64,000 bases of DNA from Rehmannia glutinosa (lineage: Eukaryota; Streptophyta; Magnoliopsida; Lamiales; Orobanchaceae), in the NCBI GenBank assembly GCA_016081115.2, contig CM071934.1:64713267-64777266 (forward strand). Reading direction: 5' to 3'. The position numbers and the translations under genes are program-made. Under the pieces are notes generated by a model that made no database searches, was not told where the DNA came from, and saw nothing but the letters and a program-made list of their open reading frames with translations. Shown piece after piece: positions 14,133 through 24,900 of this stretch; position 1 is the stretch's first letter, and every line of letters begins with the position of its first letter.

Positions 14133-14296
14133 GAAGAGCACCACACTCTTCTTCAACACCACCTTTGGAGATTACCACAATCTCCCTTTGAAGATTACCA
14201 CAATCTTCCTTCAACGGCACCTTGTGAAGATTACCACAATCTTCAACCTTGAAGAATACCAAATTCTTCTTCAATAAGAAGATTACCACAATCTTC
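14133..14296. repeat. Array of six 19-bp hairpins in the 3' LTR
   Basis: Six inverted repeats of exactly 19 bp begin at 14133, 14167, 14190, 14226, 14251 and 14278. The consensus is GAAGATTACCACAATCTTC: 6- to 7-bp arms around a conserved ACCA(C/A) centre. Variants keep pairing through compensating changes, for example GAAGAG...CTCTTC, GGAGATT...AATCTCC and GAAGAAT...ATTCTTC. Unit starts are 23-36 bp apart. The matching array in the 5' LTR starts at 20520, 20554, 20576, 20612, 20636 and 20668; there only the fifth unit has lost its outermost base pair. Confidence 0.85.
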
Positions 14297-14749
14297 TTCA
14301 CCTATCACCTAGATCATCCAAGTGTGCTCTTACCACAAGAACACTCACAAGGATATCTTGTGTTTGAATGATAACCAAAAATCAAGATTACAACTCAATA
14401 ATGAATATTACAATTTGAGTGCGAAGTGTAATCAAGAATAGCCTAGACCTCAAAGATGTGAAAGTGATAAGCTAGGCAAATTTACAACAAGAATAATAAT
14501 AATGAAAGACCAAGTGTTTGCTTGAAGTGTATCTTGTTGTGTTGTATCTCAATTGTTGTATTGGTTGCTCCAAAACTTCCTCTATTTATAGGAGATGATT
14601 GATCAAGCATAGGCTCCTCTTGGGGATTGAAAATCTACTGAGAAAAATACAATTAAAATCAAGAATATAGTCATTAGAAATCAATCCCACAATTTAAGGA
14701 AATGTGTCTCATTGTCAAACGGTCATATTTTTCTTTGTCAACACACCGC

Positions 14750-15055
14750 AGCGACCGGTCGCACGAGAAATAGACGTTAGAAGAATACACAAAGAAAATA
14801 ACACGGGCGACCGTCGACGTCTACCTCGACCGGCCGACCATCACCCCAACCGGTCCCCCTCATGGATTTTGCAAAGATCAAGTGTTCATTTGGAAACACA
14901 CTTTGCAGGCACCGGTCGCACCACAGCGGCCGGCCGACCGGACCGATCGACGCCCGAGCGGCGACCGGTCGACCGCTTATTTTTTCCTTCCGTCTCATTT
15001 TCTGTTTCTAAAAACATCTTGGTACGGGTTGCCCTATAGAGGCGACCGGTCGACC
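14750..15055. repeat. GC-rich CGACCGGTCG palindrome patch in the 3' LTR
   Basis: The 10-bp palindrome CGACCGGTCG occurs at 14752-14761, 14962-14971 and 15043-15052, with many one-off variants between them. This makes a CpG-rich island in otherwise AT-rich DNA. Copies also lie at 21138-21147 in the 5' LTR and 18114-18123 in the internal region. Open frames through the patch (for example about 14704-15039) are by-products of its composition. Confidence 0.7.
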
Positions 15056-15355
15056 ACGAGACAAAATGTTGTCCAATTTTTGTCGAAAATAAAACCTAAG
15101 AAATACTCCGAAAATTTCGTAAAAACATTTTAAACTAATCGAGAGTATTTAGACAACATTTAGGAAGCTTGTTTAGGAGTGAAAAATCCATTGATATAAA
15201 ATCATTAAAAGTGTTGTCCATTATTATCAAAAATAAACTTGAGGAAATACTCCGGAAAATATTAAAACCATTTTAAATCATTTAGGAGTATTTGGACAAC
15301 CTTTAAAAGCATTGTTTTGGTGACAAAATAAAATCATCAAAACATGTATCAAACA

Positions 15356-15370
15356 ATCTCCCCCTTTTTA
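15356..15370 (-). other. Polypurine tract of the copia-type element
   Basis: On the minus strand AAAAAGGGGGAGAT lies directly before the TGTTTGATAC start of the 3' LTR. This is the expected place and composition for the plus-strand primer of an LTR retrotransposon. Confidence 0.8.
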
Positions 15371-16736
15371 ATGTTTACAAACCAAAACAATTTTTACACA
15401 AACTAAGAGAGCAATTTTAGAAATGATTTTCCGGTAAAAACATTTGACCGTTTGGAAGCAACCGAAATTTCCAAAAATATTAAAGCAACCAAGTAGGAGT
15501 AAATATTTTCAATAATAAGCACAAGCTCCCCCTATCAACAAGCATATCAAGAATAATGTAGAAGCAATTTTTCATAAGCTAAAAGCTTTAGCTTTTACAA
15601 TTTGTTTAAGAGCTTATAAGCTCCCCGTCACAAAACATCATTAATCAATTTTATAAGTCCATTAAGCAACAATTGGACTAAGAACAAATCACAACTTATG
15701 GCTTTTATGAGCCATAGCTTATAACTTTTTATGACAAGCTTTTATTAGCTTCTTTGAGCTAATGAGCCAATATTCTGTTTGCTAATGAGCCAATATTCTG
15801 TTTTCTCCCCTTTGGAATCATCAAAAAGAATGTTAGGATGGTGAAAACACCATACAATAATATCAAAGCGCCAAATGGACGGTTTTAAAAACCGTTTGAG
15901 CAATTAAAGCATAATCATGGGAGAATTGAAACATGAGAGATCCATAAGCTCATAGTATAGCTAAAAATATGATTTCAAAAAGATTTTAAGACATTTAGAA
16001 GCAAGAGAATCATGTAGAAGTTGAAAGTTTCATTGCGACATTTCATCGAACACCTTGTGCGCGTGAAAAATAAAAGTGGTTGTATATAGTCCTTGTAAAG
16101 GTTTCAAGCCAAAACTTTTCATATCATCAATCAACCTCATTCCAAAGTTCAAAGAAATCATATGCACCATATGCAACAATTTGTTCATCAAGTAATAAGC
16201 TCAAAGTAGATTCTCAAGGGTTCATCCCAATTGAGATAAGCTAAGAATGATCAAGGCATTACAAATGCCAACAATTAGAGCATCCATCAAGTAATAAGTC
16301 ATGCTTTCAACAACATATGTATCAAATGTCCCAACATATCCAACTAAGCAAAATGGACAAAGCAATAAGAGAAGCACTTTTACCATCAAGTATTTCATAC
16401 CAATTATCAAACAATGCTTTAGAGTATTTTTACCATCAAATACTCCATCAAAGTCATGATCATTCACAAGTCATTATCAACTTGCAATTTTAACCCTTTA
16501 AGAAAAACAAGCAAATATCATTAGTACAAATGAGTTTTACAAAAGTTTATCAAAATACAAAGCAACATTAATGAAAATGCTAGAAAGTAAAGGGGTGGGG
16601 TAACATCATTCCTCATCCGAGGAGAAGCAAGATCCGGGAATAAAGTCCTTGATGAATTTCTTTAACTTGCCGATAGACTTTTGCATTTTGGAGGTCTTTT
16701 GCTCCAAAGCCTCATACCTCGTCTCATGAAAAGTCC
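15371..16736. other. Non-coding internal 3' region of the copia-type element
   Basis: No gene is supported. The sequence is AT-rich with many short phrases such as 'agcttataagct', and the 81-residue minus-strand frame at 16222-16467 resembles no family I recognise. Confidence 0.5.
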
Positions 16737-17937
16737 TCATCTCATCAAATTCGGTTTGAGTATACCTCCTGGCGGTTGAGCACCGGTATTACCCTCCGGA
16801 TTGCTCGGTTCGCCCTCTTCCGCCAATCTTGCGGCCTCGATGTCATCAAAGTAGTCATTAGGATCGGGGGACTCTTGACCTCTTCCTCTAGCCATTTTGG
16901 TTGGTCGGATGTCCATATTCTTGCGCATCGTGACTATTTGGGAGATATTATCAATGTCAAAGTCATTTTGAAAAACTTCCGAGTTAAACTCCGACGAAGG
17001 AAGTCCCGATTGAATAAGAAGTTTACAAATCCAATTTCCCATAACTAACTTCTTATTACCTTGAGTGATGGACTCGATTAGACATTGAATAAGTATGGCA
17101 CCAAAGTTAAGTGGTTCCCTCCTAGCAATCTTATATGTCAAAAAGTAATCCATGTTGCTAGGCATCTTTCCCGACTTACCACAAATGCAATATGCGACAA
17201 TGACCGACAAAATACGATGCTCAAGTGTCATTGCCAACAAGGAGTACTTTGGCCATACTCCCAAATCGTCTTCACTTCTTTCATTGACACCCCCAACATT
17301 TCATCATTCCAAGTCCCACAAGAGAAATAATCCCAACCACCTTCTCTAACACGTAAAAAACCGGCAAATATCATTGGGAGTCCATCTAAAATGACGTCCC
17401 CTTATAAGAGAATTTATGGCTATAGGCTTTCTTTCAACATCATATTCGACCCACATATTGGCGTAAAAGAGTTGGATAATATCATCATCATACAAGACAT
17501 AAGCATGTTCCCATAAATACATCCACCCTTGCTCCTCGAAAAATCCTCTAATCGTAGGATACTCATTTGTAAATGAACTAAAACGACACATTTTAGTCCG
17601 AGCAATCGACTTTCCTCCCATTCCCGAGTCCTCATAATACCATTCCGCATATTTATGAATGAAATTAAGAACATTGTGGGAATTAGGGGCTTGAGTAACA
17701 AAGGATTTTTACCTTTCGCCCAACGGCAATTTTGGAGCGAAATCGTTCCGCGTAGCTCGGTAATTTGGGCCCGAGAGAGAATGCGATTTTGAACATCATC
17801 ACCTTCTTGAGCCACGTTTCTTTGAGCGGCTCGAATATCCCTTTGTTCGGCTTCCTCTTGCCGATTTCTTGTGAACCCTCTCCGCCCCTTCTACGCTTGG
17901 AGATGGGATTTCGACCGTGGAATTCTTTGGGAGCCAT
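16737..17937 (-). pseudogene. Remnant ORF resembling the 'putative plant transposon protein' domain
   Basis: Overlapping minus-strand frames make up one broken ORF. It starts near 17937 with a basic 'SKRRRGGEGSQE' stretch. A second frame (17346-17621) has 'FFEEQGWMYLWEH', 'LFYANMWVEYDVE' and 'INSLIRGRHFRWTPNDI'. A third (16737-17264) has 'WPKYSLLAMTLEHRILSVIV', 'KSGKMPSNMDYF' and a polar tail 'EAARLAEEGEPSNPEGN'. The FYANM...IRGR...I pattern followed by a 'KSG' region resembles, from memory, the plant family called putative plant transposon protein (Pfam Transposase_32-like), whose biochemical role is unknown. At least two frame changes are needed, so it is not intact. It occupies the internal region of the copia-type element where pol or an env-like ORF would be expected. 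Confidence 0.55.
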
Positions 17938-18104
17938 ATATGTAAGATTCTTGTGAAAATAAGACGATTAGCAACAAGAATTGTGAAAATGATGAAGAAT
18001 TGAAGATTTTGAAGAAAAGGGGAAAAATCGTTTGCTATAGGGTTTTAAGAATTTTCTTTGCGTCTGCTTTTGAAACGAAGACAAAAGTTTTTAACTAGCA
18101 AAAA

Positions 18105-18190
18105 TGGCCTGGGCGACCGGTCGAGGTATGGGGCGACGGTCGATGTGCAGGCGACGGGCGCCCTGCTTTGACCGTCCCCAGGTGATTTTT
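18105..18190. repeat. Internal GC-rich patch sharing the LTR palindrome
   Basis: The sequence around 18114-18123 repeats the LTR palindrome CGACCGGTCG and a decayed neighbour (GCGACGGTCGATG), inside the element but outside its LTRs. Confidence 0.6.
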
Positions 18191-18807
18191 TCTTTCTCCC
18201 GAGTTTTCCAAAATTCGATTTTCCACCCCAAAAGTTTTAAAACTTTGCAAAAATATAATTTTGGACTATATCCAACAAATATGGGTTTTGGGAAAACATA
18301 TAAACGATAAAATCGAGACTAAACACGTAGTGCCTTTTAAAGAAAATATTTGCAAGATCAATTAGGGGCACTTAAGGGCTCAAAATGAAATATCTTGAAA
18401 GATATGTGCATAAGCATAAAATCGAGTTTAAAGAAAAATACGAGTAGACATACCTCGATGGTTTAAGAACCTTGATGACGTAATAGCCAATGAGTATGAA
18501 ATATGTATCCTACACAATTCTTAGACAACATTTTCATAGAAAATTCAAGTGTAGGCAAGTAATATGAGATATCAAAAGAGCTTATGCTATAAGATTTTAT
18601 AAGAGATAATAAGCCACATAAGTCTAATAAAATGCTCAAGAGTATTAGAAAATCATGCAAGGTCTCTTTTAAAAATTTTGAAACTCATAAATATATAAGA
18701 GACCTATATTAAAAATAAATACTTGAAGATTCATTTTGCAATTAAGACACAATTAAAAGTATGCATAGATTTAAAAATAAAATGCATATACAAATGGGAG
18801 ATACGGT

Positions 18808-20240
18808 TTACCAATTACGCCGTTTCCATGGGTTGTGTCTTTCCCATTGTTGATGATATCTTCCCATTGAGAAGTCACTTTGTTGATGATGACTTCTCCA
18901 TTTCCAAGTTTGGTTACCTTCCCATGGTTGATGGTTTCTTCTTCTTTGAAAATCATCTTGTTGATGATGTCTTTGCCATTTCCAAGGATTGTGTTCTTCC
19001 CATTTTTGATTGTACGCTCTTCTTGGAAATTGGCTTTGTTGAGAGTAGTTTCTCCTTCTTTGATCAAATGAAACGTTCATTTGATGTTTTCTTGGTGGCA
19101 TGAATTTTCTCCGATTTTTGCTTTGCCGGGTACCTAATAGCACATTGTTTTGTGGTACCCTCATGTGTTTGGGTCCTTTAAGATTAGCTTTGAGACTTTT
19201 AGGTCTCCAACAATATTTAGAGCTATTTCTAGCCCGACAAGAATTAGCCGTATGACCCTTTTTGCCACAATAAAAACAAGTAATAATTCTAGGAGCATAA
19301 TGACCAATATGCATAGTGACTTGATCCTTTTTCATATGATTAACAACATTAGGCTTATGATCAAGTCCTTTATCACAATTATGAATATCAACAATATTGG
19401 ACATTTTATTGGTACTCAAGTTGATTTTAATAAATCCTTTTTCATGCAATCAATATTCTCAACAAGAGTACTATTTTCTTTTTCAAGGTTTCTAACCTTG
19501 TCAAGTGTGGTGGTGTGAGCACATGATAGTGATTCATAAGAAGTAAATAAACTATCCTTATCATTTTTCAAAATATTGAATTCCTTTTTCAAATTTTTGT
19601 ATCTAACAAGCAAGCTTTGGAATTCATTTTGAAGTTCATCATAATCATTTTGTAAATCACTATAATCATTTTGAATGACAATATCATAGGAAGTAGAGGG
19701 TTTAAGACATACCTCATTTTCTTCATTGATGCCCATAAAACAATATTCAACTTCTTCATAATTGGAAGTTGTAGGAGGCTTATTCCTTAGATTTGAGCTT
19801 GTATGATCTTGAGAAGTAGATGCTTTTGTTTGACTCCTTTCATTTGCAAATACTCCATAGATGGCTTCTAATTTTTGCCATACTTCATGTGCCGACTTTA
19901 TTCCTACAATATGTTCATATTCTAAATTAGTAAATGAACAATACAAAATATTTAAAGCCTTACCGTTTAAGGAGATGATTTTCTTTTCTTCATCATTGAG
20001 CTTTTTGAAGCCTTTTGAGGTGTATGGTGTATCTTTCGTCGGAATGGATTCTCCATTAATGACGGTGTTCCAAATGTCGAACCCGCAACCTTGTAGATAG
20101 CATTCCATTCTTTCTTTCCAAAAATTAAAATTCTTGGAATCAAATAGTGGTGGCTTGGTGGTGGAGGTGCCGAATAGATGAGCTTCGTTCGTAGCCGTCG
20201 ATCGTTTCTCTTCACTCGCGATGTGAAACGAGCTTGCCAA
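18808..20240 (-). pseudogene. Ty1-copia gag, internally deleted and frameshifted
   Basis: The first frame (20240-19416, 274 residues) starts just inside the primer-binding site. It has the UBN2/DUF4219-type gag N-terminus, including 'FDSKNFNFWKERMECYLQG' and 'EVWQKLEAIYG'. The sequence then jumps directly to a linker, so the rest of the usual capsid region appears to be missing. A long coiled coil follows ('NDYDELQNEFQSLLVRYKNL', 'LEKENSTL'). A frameshift near 19416-19449 passes reading to a second frame (to 18808) with the CCHC zinc knuckle 'CFYCGKKGHTANSC' and the 'KGPK' motif, ending in Trp-rich tandem repeats. Gag packages element RNA into virus-like particles. The frame break and capsid gap argue against function, although the non-autonomous element may have used Gag supplied by another copy. 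Confidence 0.8.
18811..19010 (-). repeat. Trp/His/Gln-rich tandem repeats at the end of gag
   Basis: About two and a half units of roughly 26 residues (about 78 bp) repeat patterns such as 'HQPWEGNQTWKWRSHHQQSDF'. On the plus strand the same DNA reads as a 'ttgttgatgatg.cttc.ccatttccaag' repeat, which explains the false plus-strand frames at 18723-19103. Confidence 0.65.
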
Positions 20241-20247
20241 AGAGTTT

Positions 20248-20259
20248 GGCTCGATACCA
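20248..20259 (-). other. Primer-binding site of the copia-type element
   Basis: On the minus strand TGGTATCGAGCC lies two bases after the 5' LTR end. It matches the plant initiator-tRNA-Met complement (TGGTATCAGAGCC) except for one missing A. This fixes the element's orientation. Confidence 0.85.
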
Positions 20260-20261
20260 CT

Positions 20262-21734
20262 TGTAAGTCCAAGCGCTACGATAATCTAGAGGGGGTGAAT
20301 AGATTATCTCCATCTTTCGATTTCGCCCTCTTTTTAAAACCGAATGCTCAAATACAATAATAAAGGAGCGGAATATAAACAACACACGTCGATTTAAAGA
20401 GGTTCAACCCACCTAGGGCCTAATCCTCTACCACCCCAAGATATCCGGGGATGGATTTCGAAAAGAAAAAGAATTTTATTAATTACCAAAATTAATACAA
20501 ATTCAACTTACAACACCTTGAAGAGCACCACACTCTTCTTCAACACCACCTTTGGAGATTACCACAATCTCCTTTGAAGATTACCACAATCTTCCTTCAA
20601 CGGCACCTTGTGAAGATTACCACAATCTTCAACCTCAAGAATACCAAATTCTTCAACACCTCAATAAGAAGATTACCACAATCTTCTTCACCTATCACCT
20701 AGATCAGCCAAGTGTGCTCTTACCACAAGAACACTCACAGGATATCTTGTGTTTGAATGATAACCAAAAATCAAGATTACAACTCAATAATGAATATTAC
20801 AATTTGAGTGCGAAGTGTAATCAAGAATAGCCTAGACCTCAAAGATGTGAAAGTGATAAGCTAGGCAAATTTACAACAAGAATAATAATAATGAAAGACC
20901 AAGTGTTTGCTTGAAGTGTATCTTGTGGTGTTGTATCTCAATTGTTGTATTGGTTGCTCCAAAACTTCCTCTATTTATAGGAGATGATTGATCAAGCATA
21001 GGCTCCTCTTGGGGATTGAAAATCTACAGAAAAATACAATTAAAATCAAGAATATAGCTGTTAGAAATCAATCCCACAATTTAAGGAAATGTGTCTGTGT
21101 CAAAACGGTCATATTTTTTTTTGTCAAATACACAAAGCGACCGGTCGCGCACGAAATAGACGTTAGAAGAATACACAAAAAAAATAACACAGGCGACCAG
21201 GTCGATGTCTACCTCGACCGGCCGACCATCACCCCAACCGGTCCCCTCATGGATTTTGCAAAGATCAAGTGTTCTGCTTTGTAAACACACTTGCAGCACC
21301 TGGCCGCACTGGGCGACGGCCGACGCCTGTGTGGCGACCGATCGACTGCTTGTTTTTTTTTTTCTTCCGTCTCATTTTCTTTCTAAAAACATCTTCGGTG
21401 CACGGGTTGCCCTATAGGGCGGCCCCTTGAGACTTGAGACAGCAAATGTTGTCCAATTTTTGTCGAAAATAAAACCTAAGAAATACTCCTAAAATTTAGT
21501 AAAAACATTTTAAACTAATCGAGAGTATTTAGACAACATTTAGGAACCTTGTTTAGGAGTGAAAAATCCATTGATATAAAATCATTAAAAGTGTTGTCCA
21601 TTATTATCAAAAATAAACTTGAGGAAATACTCCGAAAATATTAAAACCATTTTAAATCATTTAGGAGTATTTGGACAACCTTTAAAAGCATTGTTTTGGT
21701 GACAAAATAAAATCATCAAAACATGTATCAAACA
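20262..21734 (-). repeat. 5' LTR of the copia-type element
   Basis: In element sense it begins TGTTTGATACATG at 21734 and ends GGACTTACA at 20262. It aligns along its whole length with the 3' LTR, with scattered substitutions and indels concentrated in the GC-rich patch (about 21130-21425), where most CGACCGGTCG copies have decayed. Confidence 0.9.
20520..20686. repeat. Six-hairpin array, 5' LTR copy
   Basis: Counterpart of the 14133-14296 array with the same order and unit length. The fifth unit has C in place of its first G. Spacing differs slightly because of small indels between units. Confidence 0.8.
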
Positions 21735-21957
21735 CCTTTGACTTTAAGTTGTTATATTTTGTTGATTTTTGGTTGTAATTTGGATGATGGATTGTAGACT
21801 TTTAAGTTGTAATTTGTATCTCATTATTTATTTCATTGCTATTTAGACTCTGTCTCATTGGGTTCTCGTTGATACCTGCCTGACTGTTTGGTTATTGTAT
21901 TTAAGTTGTGGATCGTTCGTCGCGTCCCGTTTGGGGCGTGATGTAATGCATTGACAT

Positions 21958-24900
21958 TGTGGAGCCCCGATTTTTCCGAACATATAATTGATTCTTATTG
22001 TCGTCTATGTATTTGATCGACTATTTTACCGCGTCACTTTGACGGGTAATTATTAATAATATATATATATATATATTTTGTATTTTATTTTATTTCATTT
22101 AATTACTTGTGATCATGATCCTTATTAATTCTATTTCATTTCACATCTATGATCACTTGATTGATCATTATTACTATTTTTGTATTTATTAGTCACCTTA
22201 GAATTTTAAGAGACTATTTATTTTAGAGACTTTTACCTTAGAGAATTAAGATTTTGATTTAGATTAAGTGATCATGAGACTTATAAGTGATCAAAGAAAT
22301 CATTAATTATTTTGGAGATTGATATATTTCATCTATTATCATCAAATTTGGGACAAAAAAAATATATATGGAATTACCAATTTGCCCTATAGTGGACGGC
22401 CATGCTGATGATTTTGGAGTAGAAATATCATCCAACTCTTATACACTTACACCTTATATTAGTCATCTTGTGTATAATTATACCATTAATTCAAACATTA
22501 TACACATCATCTCATACATCAATTTTTTAATACTATTTTTCAACATGTTGGAGTCTTCCCAACATTCCTTCTCTTTCCATACCTTGCCCATACTTTGACT
22601 AGTCTAATTGTCTCCATGCAAGAGACAATTTGCAAGACACAAAATTTAAACAAAAAATCCTCTCTCCCTCTCATCTAATGTGGATGACCACATCAAGAAA
22701 ATGAACAAAATTTGTTCATTTTCATCCAACATTTTAATCTCTCAAGCTAATTCTCCTCCTTCTCTCTAACATCTCTCTAAAATTCATTCATATCTTCAAA
22801 TATTCAAACACAAAATCATTCACATCTTCAAACCTTCAAACACCAACTCTTCACATCTTCAAATCTTCAACATAAGTTCTTCATATCTTCAAGTACCACT
22901 TCTTCACATCTTCAAAATTTCAAACACAAGTTCTTCACATCTTCAAGCCTACCTTCAAACCTTCAAGAACATCTTCTTCCTAACATCAAACATACTCTCT
23001 TTCTTCAAACATCCAAACCAAAACAAACAATCCTACCACTTAAACACCAAAAATTCGAACACCCCTATCTTAAGGTAAGAAATTTCACTCCTCAATTCAA
23101 CTTAAATTCATACTACTCATCACCTTCTCCTCTTAACTTAAGGTTATATTTTGGATTTTGAGGTACTTAGAAGACCACTTGGAGACATGCATGCATGGTG
23201 GTGAAAATTGAAGACTTGAAAAAGAACTAATAGAGAAATTTGGACTACAAGGTAAGAATTGGACACTAGAACCCTTCTTTTTTCTTCTCCCTATTTTTTT
23301 TTCAAATTTTAACACCCCTTTTTCATTTTTGAGAAATAGGGGCTGACCTTAGGTGATTTTGGAGTTGAACCAAAATTTCCAAATTTGAAGCTTCAACTAG
23401 TTTCAAATCACCTACTACACAAGGTAAAGTGTAGTCTTTCCAATTTTCTTATCTCCTTCTTTTTCTCCTTAATTTTTCTCTCATTTTTCTAACTCCAAAT
23501 TTTTGATATTTCTTGACTTAGGGGCTGACCTAAGTGACCTCATCCAAAGTTGTGAAATTTTCCCTTTTTATTTCACAACTTTCCAATTTAAGGTGGGTGG
23601 AAAAATACTTTCCAACTTCTAGGTGTTTTTATTAAAATGCATGTAGAATTTTGATCATGAGACCGTGAGATATATAATATATGTATTGCATGTCAATTTT
23701 ATGTATCAAATCATGAAAATTCTCAAGAGTTGCTCAAAATTGCTATTTATTGAATTATAGGTGCATGCATGTACAATTTAATGTTCTATTTGATGAATTC
23801 TTGTATGATTTGGACATGCATGTGTATGATCTTTGAAATCCATGTTTTGGATGATTTATAACCTGGAAAAGTCGAGCATAATTGATTAAATTTCAATTTT
23901 GAACTTAAAAATGGAAAAATGAAAAATTGGTGGACTAAATTGCAAGAAAATGAAAGTTAAAGGACCCCTCTGCAAATTTCCATTTTTGGGACTGTACTCA
24001 GGTTCAAAAATGACTTTTGGATATTTTAATAAAGTTTTAAGAGTTTTAAGATAAATAAAATCAACCTTTAAAAGCCCAAGGACTAGATTGTAAAATTTTG
24101 AAAGTTTAAGGGCTACTTTGCAAATTTTGAAACTGTACCAGACCTTAATTTTAAAATTTGAAATTTTTACTCTTAAGGTACTGGAAATGACATATTTTAA
24201 ATGTATTCCAAAAATCCAAGTGTTTAGGGCTTGGAAAGTAATTTTTCTAAAACTGGGGACTAAAGTGTAAAAGACTAAACTTGAGGACCCAAATGAAATT
24301 TCCAGGACTTATGCAGCCCATGCACCTGGAAATACTAACTTAACTATAACTTAATTATATTTTGGACCCAAGGTTCAAATTTCATAACAATTGGACCCTA
24401 AAAGCCTTAAAGGCAATTATTTCAAAATGGGACAAAAATGAGATTTTCAAAAGTTAAAGGACCTACACTTATTTCTTTTAAAAGCTGCTTTCATCTCAAT
24501 ATCCTACTAACCTTAGTGACATTTTCCAACTGGAATCACATTAAAAACTCTTCCGGTTTGTGGGTTCCAATTATTTTAAACTAAGGACCGAAATGACAAT
24601 TTTTACAAATTTGGAGCCAATGTGAGAATTTTATAAAAACTCGACCTCAAAACTTTAAAAACCTGAATCTCTGGACAATTTGGAGAATTTAGGAACTTAC
24701 CTCATAATTTTTCAAGGCCGGAATATTTATTTATTCAATAATTAACCCCAAAAGATTTGGTTTTTACAAAATGGGGCTAAATTGTAATTTTTCTTTTATA
24801 AAGGACCTAGCTCGAATTATTTTCCCTTTCACTAAAATATCCCTGGACCCTCTGACTTGGAGATTTAATTAAAGTATTTTATTTTCTCAAAACCCTTGAC

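Larger units (their letters stand above)
13875..15355 (-). repeat. 3' LTR of the copia-type element
   Basis: In element sense it begins TGTTTGATACATG at 15355. At 13875 it ends GGACTTATA, where the partner LTR has GGACTTACA, so the terminal dinucleotide context is mutated. It contains the six-hairpin array (14133-14296) and a GC-rich patch (about 14750-15055). Confidence 0.9.
13875..21734 (-). mobile_element. Ty1-copia-type element lacking pol, nested in LTR copy A
   Basis: This is a 7860-bp element on the minus strand with LTRs at 20262-21734 (5', 1473 bp) and 13875-15355 (3', 1481 bp). It is flanked by CCTTT at 13870-13874 and 21735-21739, and its removal restores the LTR sequence seen intact in copy B near 26035. 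A primer-binding site resembling the initiator-methionine-tRNA complement follows the 5' LTR, and a polypurine tract precedes the 3' LTR. Internally it carries a shortened gag with a CCHC knuckle (18808-20240) and remnants of a second ORF (16737-17937). No protease, integrase, reverse transcriptase or RNase H is visible, so it must have moved using enzymes supplied by another element. The gag layout (coiled coil, knuckle, then 'KGPK') resembles the SIRE/Maximus lineage; that assignment is tentative. Confidence 0.88.
5861..21943 (+). mobile_element. Solo LTR, copy A, interrupted by two later insertions
   Basis: The LTR pieces are 5861-6130, 10053-13874 and 21740-21943, which together make 4296 bp, matching copy B (4290 bp). 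It begins TGTGAAGCCCCGA. Its end is GGGGCGTGATG, which I read as a mutated ...GTGACA. Flanking pentamers GAATG (5856-5860) and TAATG (21944-21948) differ at one base and look like a worn target-site duplication. No internal retroelement domain is associated with it, so it is best read as a solo LTR left by LTR-LTR recombination. Orientation was set by the TGTGAAGCCCCG start and GGGGCGTGACA end typical of Ty3/gypsy LTRs. The lineage is not determined because no pol is present. Confidence 0.85.

Noticed and set aside
14133..14296. CRISPR-like repeat array
   Set aside because: The units are 19-bp palindromes with 4- to 17-bp irregular gaps inside a plant LTR, with no spacer structure or cas genes.
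14704..15039. Arg/Asp/Pro-rich open frames on both strands in the copia LTR
   Set aside because: They follow from the CGACCGGTCG-rich composition, are not maintained in the other LTR, and have no recognisable protein similarity.
18723..19103. 126-residue plus-strand ORF with repeated 'VDD.F.ISK' phrases
   Set aside because: It is the reverse-strand image of the Trp-rich gag repeat.
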